This document shows positions 40,371 to 42,599 of a stretch of 42,599 bases of DNA, in pieces (the stretch's first letter is position 1; every line of letters begins with the position of its first letter). Under the pieces are notes generated by a model. It was not told where the DNA came from, did not search any database, and saw only the letters and a list, made by a program, of their open reading frames with translations. Position numbers and translations under genes: made by a program. The stretch comes from Sphingobacteriaceae bacterium (lineage in GTDB: Bacteria; Bacteroidota; Bacteroidia; Sphingobacteriales; Sphingobacteriaceae). The DNA is taken from NCBI GenBank assembly GCA_903644075.1, contig CAHJXH010000008.1, positions 1 through 42,599 of the forward strand, read 5' to 3'.

Positions 40371-42434
40371 ATGGATGCTGCTGCATTGAAATTATTACCC
40401 GGTCGTTATTGTAATTCGTTAACCGACTATTCGCGTTTTATTACCCGCGAGGTAACTATTGGCGATGTGCCGATGGGAGGGAATAACCCGATCCGCATCC
40501 AAAGCATGACCACTACCGACACCATGGACACCATAGGTACGGTAGAGCAATCAATCCGTATGATTGAAGCAGGCTGCGAGTACATCCGTATTACTGCCCC
40601 AAGTATCAAGGAAGCACAGAACCTGGCGAACATCAAAAACGAGCTCCGTGGACGTGGCTATACTGCCCCTTTGGTGGCTGACATTCACTTCACCCCAAAT
40701 GCTGCCGAGGTAGCTGCCCGTATTGTTGAAAAGGTACGTGTAAACCCAGGCAACTATGCGGACAAAAAGAAATTTGATATTTTGGAATATACCTACTCAC
40801 AATACCAAGGAGAGTTGGAGCGTATTAACTCTAAATTTACACCGCTGGTAAACATCTGTAAAGAGTATGGTACTGCTATGCGTATCGGTACTAACCATGG
40901 ATCGTTAAGCGACCGTATCATGAGCCGTTACGGCGATACCCCGCAGGGGATGGTAGAGTCGGCTATGGAGTTTATCCGCATGTGCGAGGCATTGAATTAT
41001 TATAATCTGTGCATCTCCATGAAATCGAGCAACCCGCAGGTAATGGTGCAAGCTTACCGCCTGCTGGTACAAACTATGGTTGCCGAAAACATGAATTACC
41101 CGCTGCACCTCGGCGTAACAGAAGCCGGTGATGGTGAGGATGGCCGTATTAAATCTGCCGTAGGTATAGGTACTTTACTGGAAGATGGCCTGGGCGATAC
41201 CGTCCGCGTGTCGCTAACAGAAGAGCCAGAGGCAGAAGCGCCGGTTGCAATTGCGCTGGTTGAAAGATACTCTGCTCGCAGCAAAGCTGCGCAAGAAAAT
41301 CAAGATTTAGGACAGTTACTGACAACCGATAACGGACAACCGACAACTCATTCGCCATACGAATACAAAAAACGCGAAACCTACGAAGCTAATGCCTTTA
41401 TAGGTGGCCACATGGTACCTCGCGTAGTGGTTGATCTGTCTAAGGAAAACCTGAAAGACCCTGCTGTATTGAATGCTGCCGGTTACCTGTATTCGGCTAT
41501 GCTGGATAAATACAATATGGCAGATCAGTCGGTTGATTTTGCTTACATGGGCGATCAGCTACCGTCGTTTAATTTCCCCGGCAACTTAAAGCAATTATAT
41601 AACTACAGTACCTGGAAAACGCTGGCTAATAAAACCAATGCGCATCCGCTGTTTAGCTTGCAGGAATATGTTGATGCCGATGATCGTACATCAACCTTAA
41701 ACCTGGTACGCATCACGAATGCCGATTTGGATACCGACCTTTTCGGACAAATTGAGTTAGATGAAAAATTAGTATTTGTGCTCGAAACCAACGAACTGCA
41801 CGGAATGGCCGATCAACGCGCGTTCTTCTTCAAAATGGAAGAGTTTGGTTTGAATGTACCGGTAATAGTGAAACGCAGTTATGATTTTGAGCCGGGGAGA
41901 CCGGAAGTCGGGAAATTCGGAGCTCCGCAAGACGGGAAATCCGACATCGAACATCCGACATCCGACATCCTTACAACTGAACTCCAACTCTACGCAGCCA
42001 CCGACATAGGCGCATTACTGGTTGATGGTTTCGGCGATGGTATCTGGATTGATGCTCCGCAGTTGCCGACTAATATTATCACATCTACCGCTTTCGGGAT
42101 TTTGCAGGCTACCCGCTCACGAATTTCGAAAACCGAATATATCTCGTGCCCAAGCTGCGGCCGTACGCTGTTTGACCTGCAGGAAACCACGCAGCTGATC
42201 CGTACCCGCACCAGTCATTTAAAAGGCTTAAAGATTGCTATTATGGGCTGCATCGTAAATGGCCCCGGCGAAATGGCCGATGCCGATTATGGTTATGTAG
42301 GTGCTGGCCCCGGTAAAATTACATTATACCGTGGTAAAGAAGTAGTGAAAAAGAATGTAAACACTGCTATTGCCGTTGACGAGCTGATCAATATTATTCA
42401 GGGCGATGGTAATTGGGTAGAGCCAGCTATTTAA
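40371..42434 (+). CDS. ispG: (E)-4-hydroxy-3-methylbut-2-enyl-diphosphate synthase, long insert-containing form
   Basis: With the ATG at 40371 this is a 687-residue IspG (GcpE). It carries out the penultimate step of the MEP isoprenoid pathway, turning MEcPP into HMBPP with a [4Fe-4S] cluster. The N-terminal barrel begins RFITREVTIGDVPMGGNNPIRIQSMTTTDT. The cluster ligands are Cys593, Cys596 and Cys627, with Glu634 in GCIVNGPGE. The middle is the extra domain typical of Bacteroidota and Chlamydiae. Residues about 316-328 and 510-534 are encoded by 7-bp-periodic DNA like the intergenic heptad islands. The frame extends to 40320 upstream, but the promoter argues against that start. Confidence 0.95.
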   Translation: MDAAALKLLPGRYCNSLTDYSRFITREVTIGDVPMGGNNPIRIQSMTTTDTMDTIGTVEQSIRMIEAGCEYIRITAPSIKEAQNLANIKNELRGRGYTAPLVADIHFTPNAAEVAARIVEKVRVNPGNYADKKKFDILEYTYSQYQGELERINSKFTPLVNICKEYGTAMRIGTNHGSLSDRIMSRYGDTPQGMVESAMEFIRMCEALNYYNLCISMKSSNPQVMVQAYRLLVQTMVAENMNYPLHLGVTEAGDGEDGRIKSAVGIGTLLEDGLGDTVRVSLTEEPEAEAPVAIALVERYSARSKAAQENQDLGQLLTTDNGQPTTHSPYEYKKRETYEANAFIGGHMVPRVVVDLSKENLKDPAVLNAAGYLYSAMLDKYNMADQSVDFAYMGDQLPSFNFPGNLKQLYNYSTWKTLANKTNAHPLFSLQEYVDADDRTSTLNLVRITNADLDTDLFGQIELDEKLVFVLETNELHGMADQRAFFFKMEEFGLNVPVIVKRSYDFEPGRPEVGKFGAPQDGKSDIEHPTSDILTTELQLYAATDIGALLVDGFGDGIWIDAPQLPTNIITSTAFGILQATRSRISKTEYISCPSCGRTLFDLQETTQLIRTRTSHLKGLKIAIMGCIVNGPGEMADADYGYVGAGPGKITLYRGKEVVKKNVNTAIAVDELINIIQGDGNWVEPAI
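41316..41351. repeat. Heptad repeat island H11 inside ispG
   Basis: Within the coding sequence, a 7-bp rhythm is visible (aaccgat / aacggac / aaccgac / aactcat). It encodes a low-complexity stretch (TTDNGQPTTHS) in a linker before PYEYKKRETYEA. It resembles H3 before the DUF58 gene. Confidence 0.65.
41900..41970. repeat. Heptad repeat island H12 inside ispG
   Basis: The coding DNA runs in 7-bp steps (ggaagtc / gggaaat / tcggagc ... aatccga / catcgaa / catccga / catccga). It encodes a Gly/Pro/Asp/Ser-rich linker (PEVGKFGAPQDGKSDIEHPT). Its second half matches the reverse complement of intergenic island H6. Confidence 0.75.
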
Positions 42435-42439
42435 GTAAC

Positions 42440-42598
42440 CTATTTGTCTGATAAGCCAGGAGGAGGAAAACGCGGCTTCATATGATGTGCATTAGCTGTA
42501 TCGACAGGAGGTAGTATAAGCGCTTTTCCAATAAATATATCTTGTTTCCGGGCTATGGGCTTCTGTTTTAAAATAACCTCTTTTGGCGTTTTTTCATC
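42440..42598 (-). CDS. C-terminal end of an unknown protein (runs off the window)
   Basis: The complement reads 52 residues from the window edge to a TAG at 42440: DEKTPKEVILKQKPIARKQD..., ending MKPRFPPPGLSDK. It is convergent with ispG, with 5 bp between the two stops. The segment is charged and then Pro-rich, without recognisable motifs. It could be the tail of a longer gene; with so little sequence, even its coding status is only probable. Confidence 0.45.
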   Translation of the reverse strand, partial: DEKTPKEVILKQKPIARKQDIFIGKALILPPVDTANAHHMKPRFPPPGLSDK

Positions 42599-42599
42599 G

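Overview
The window looks like chromosomal DNA of a Bacteroidota bacterium, most likely family Sphingobacteriaceae (Mucilaginibacter/Pedobacter-like). Supporting signs are the long, insert-containing IspG, the MoxR-DUF58-BatA-DUF4175 operon with DUF4159, DUF6702 next to HupE/UreJ and an M1 peptidase, several TAnnTTTG promoter boxes, scarce Shine-Dalgarno sequences, and many small palindromic intergenic repeats. Taxonomy is inferred from gene content only. I see no rRNA, tRNA, CRISPR array or prophage.

Layout. 1-3.4 kb (minus strand): the start of a methyltransferase, an aldose 1-epimerase, an HAD lipoprotein phosphatase, an intact UPF0175/DUF3368 toxin-antitoxin pair and msrA. 3.4-14.9 kb: a DUF4159 gene divergent from a long plus-strand cluster, MoxR ATPase - DUF58 - BatA-type membrane protein - DUF4175 - unknown membrane protein - TldD1 - TldE1. 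15-18.3 kb: an oxidoreductase with its divergent HxlR regulator, a secreted CarboxypepD_reg-like protein and a frameshifted DUF4261 gene. 18.5-23.8 kb: an orphan TldD2, then a TldD3-TldE2 pair, with a GIY-YIG repeat cassette between them. 23.9-27.8 kb: a broken second UPF0175/DUF3368 pair, a GYF-RDD membrane protein, a PspC/LiaF-like pair and an SDR. 27.9-33.9 kb: MlaE/MlaF-like transporter genes, an rRNA-type methyltransferase, an unknown lipoprotein, a Gfo/Idh oxidoreductase and a serine hydrolase. 34-42.6 kb: a GH2 glycosidase, a DUF6702/HupE/M1 peptidase group, ispG, and the tail of an unknown convergent gene.

How the genes fit together. The central theme is a MoxR/von Willebrand-type ATPase-chaperone operon that runs into a TldD/TldE metalloprotease pair. 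TldD has been amplified to three copies and TldE to two. All three TldD proteins begin with a Tat-like leader while both TldE proteins lack one. This suggests an exported or envelope-located protease complex (inference).

The least expected signals are in the repeats. (1) A 402-bp cassette holding a frameshifted GIY-YIG nuclease gene lies between two hairpin arms. A nuclease-less miniature of the same element, in the opposite orientation and with compensatory base changes in its hairpins, sits inside the MoxR operon. (2) A family of degenerate 7-bp-periodic repeats is scattered between genes and also occurs twice, in frame, inside ispG. (3) Further palindromic repeats include one interrupted by two tandem 75-bp hairpin units.
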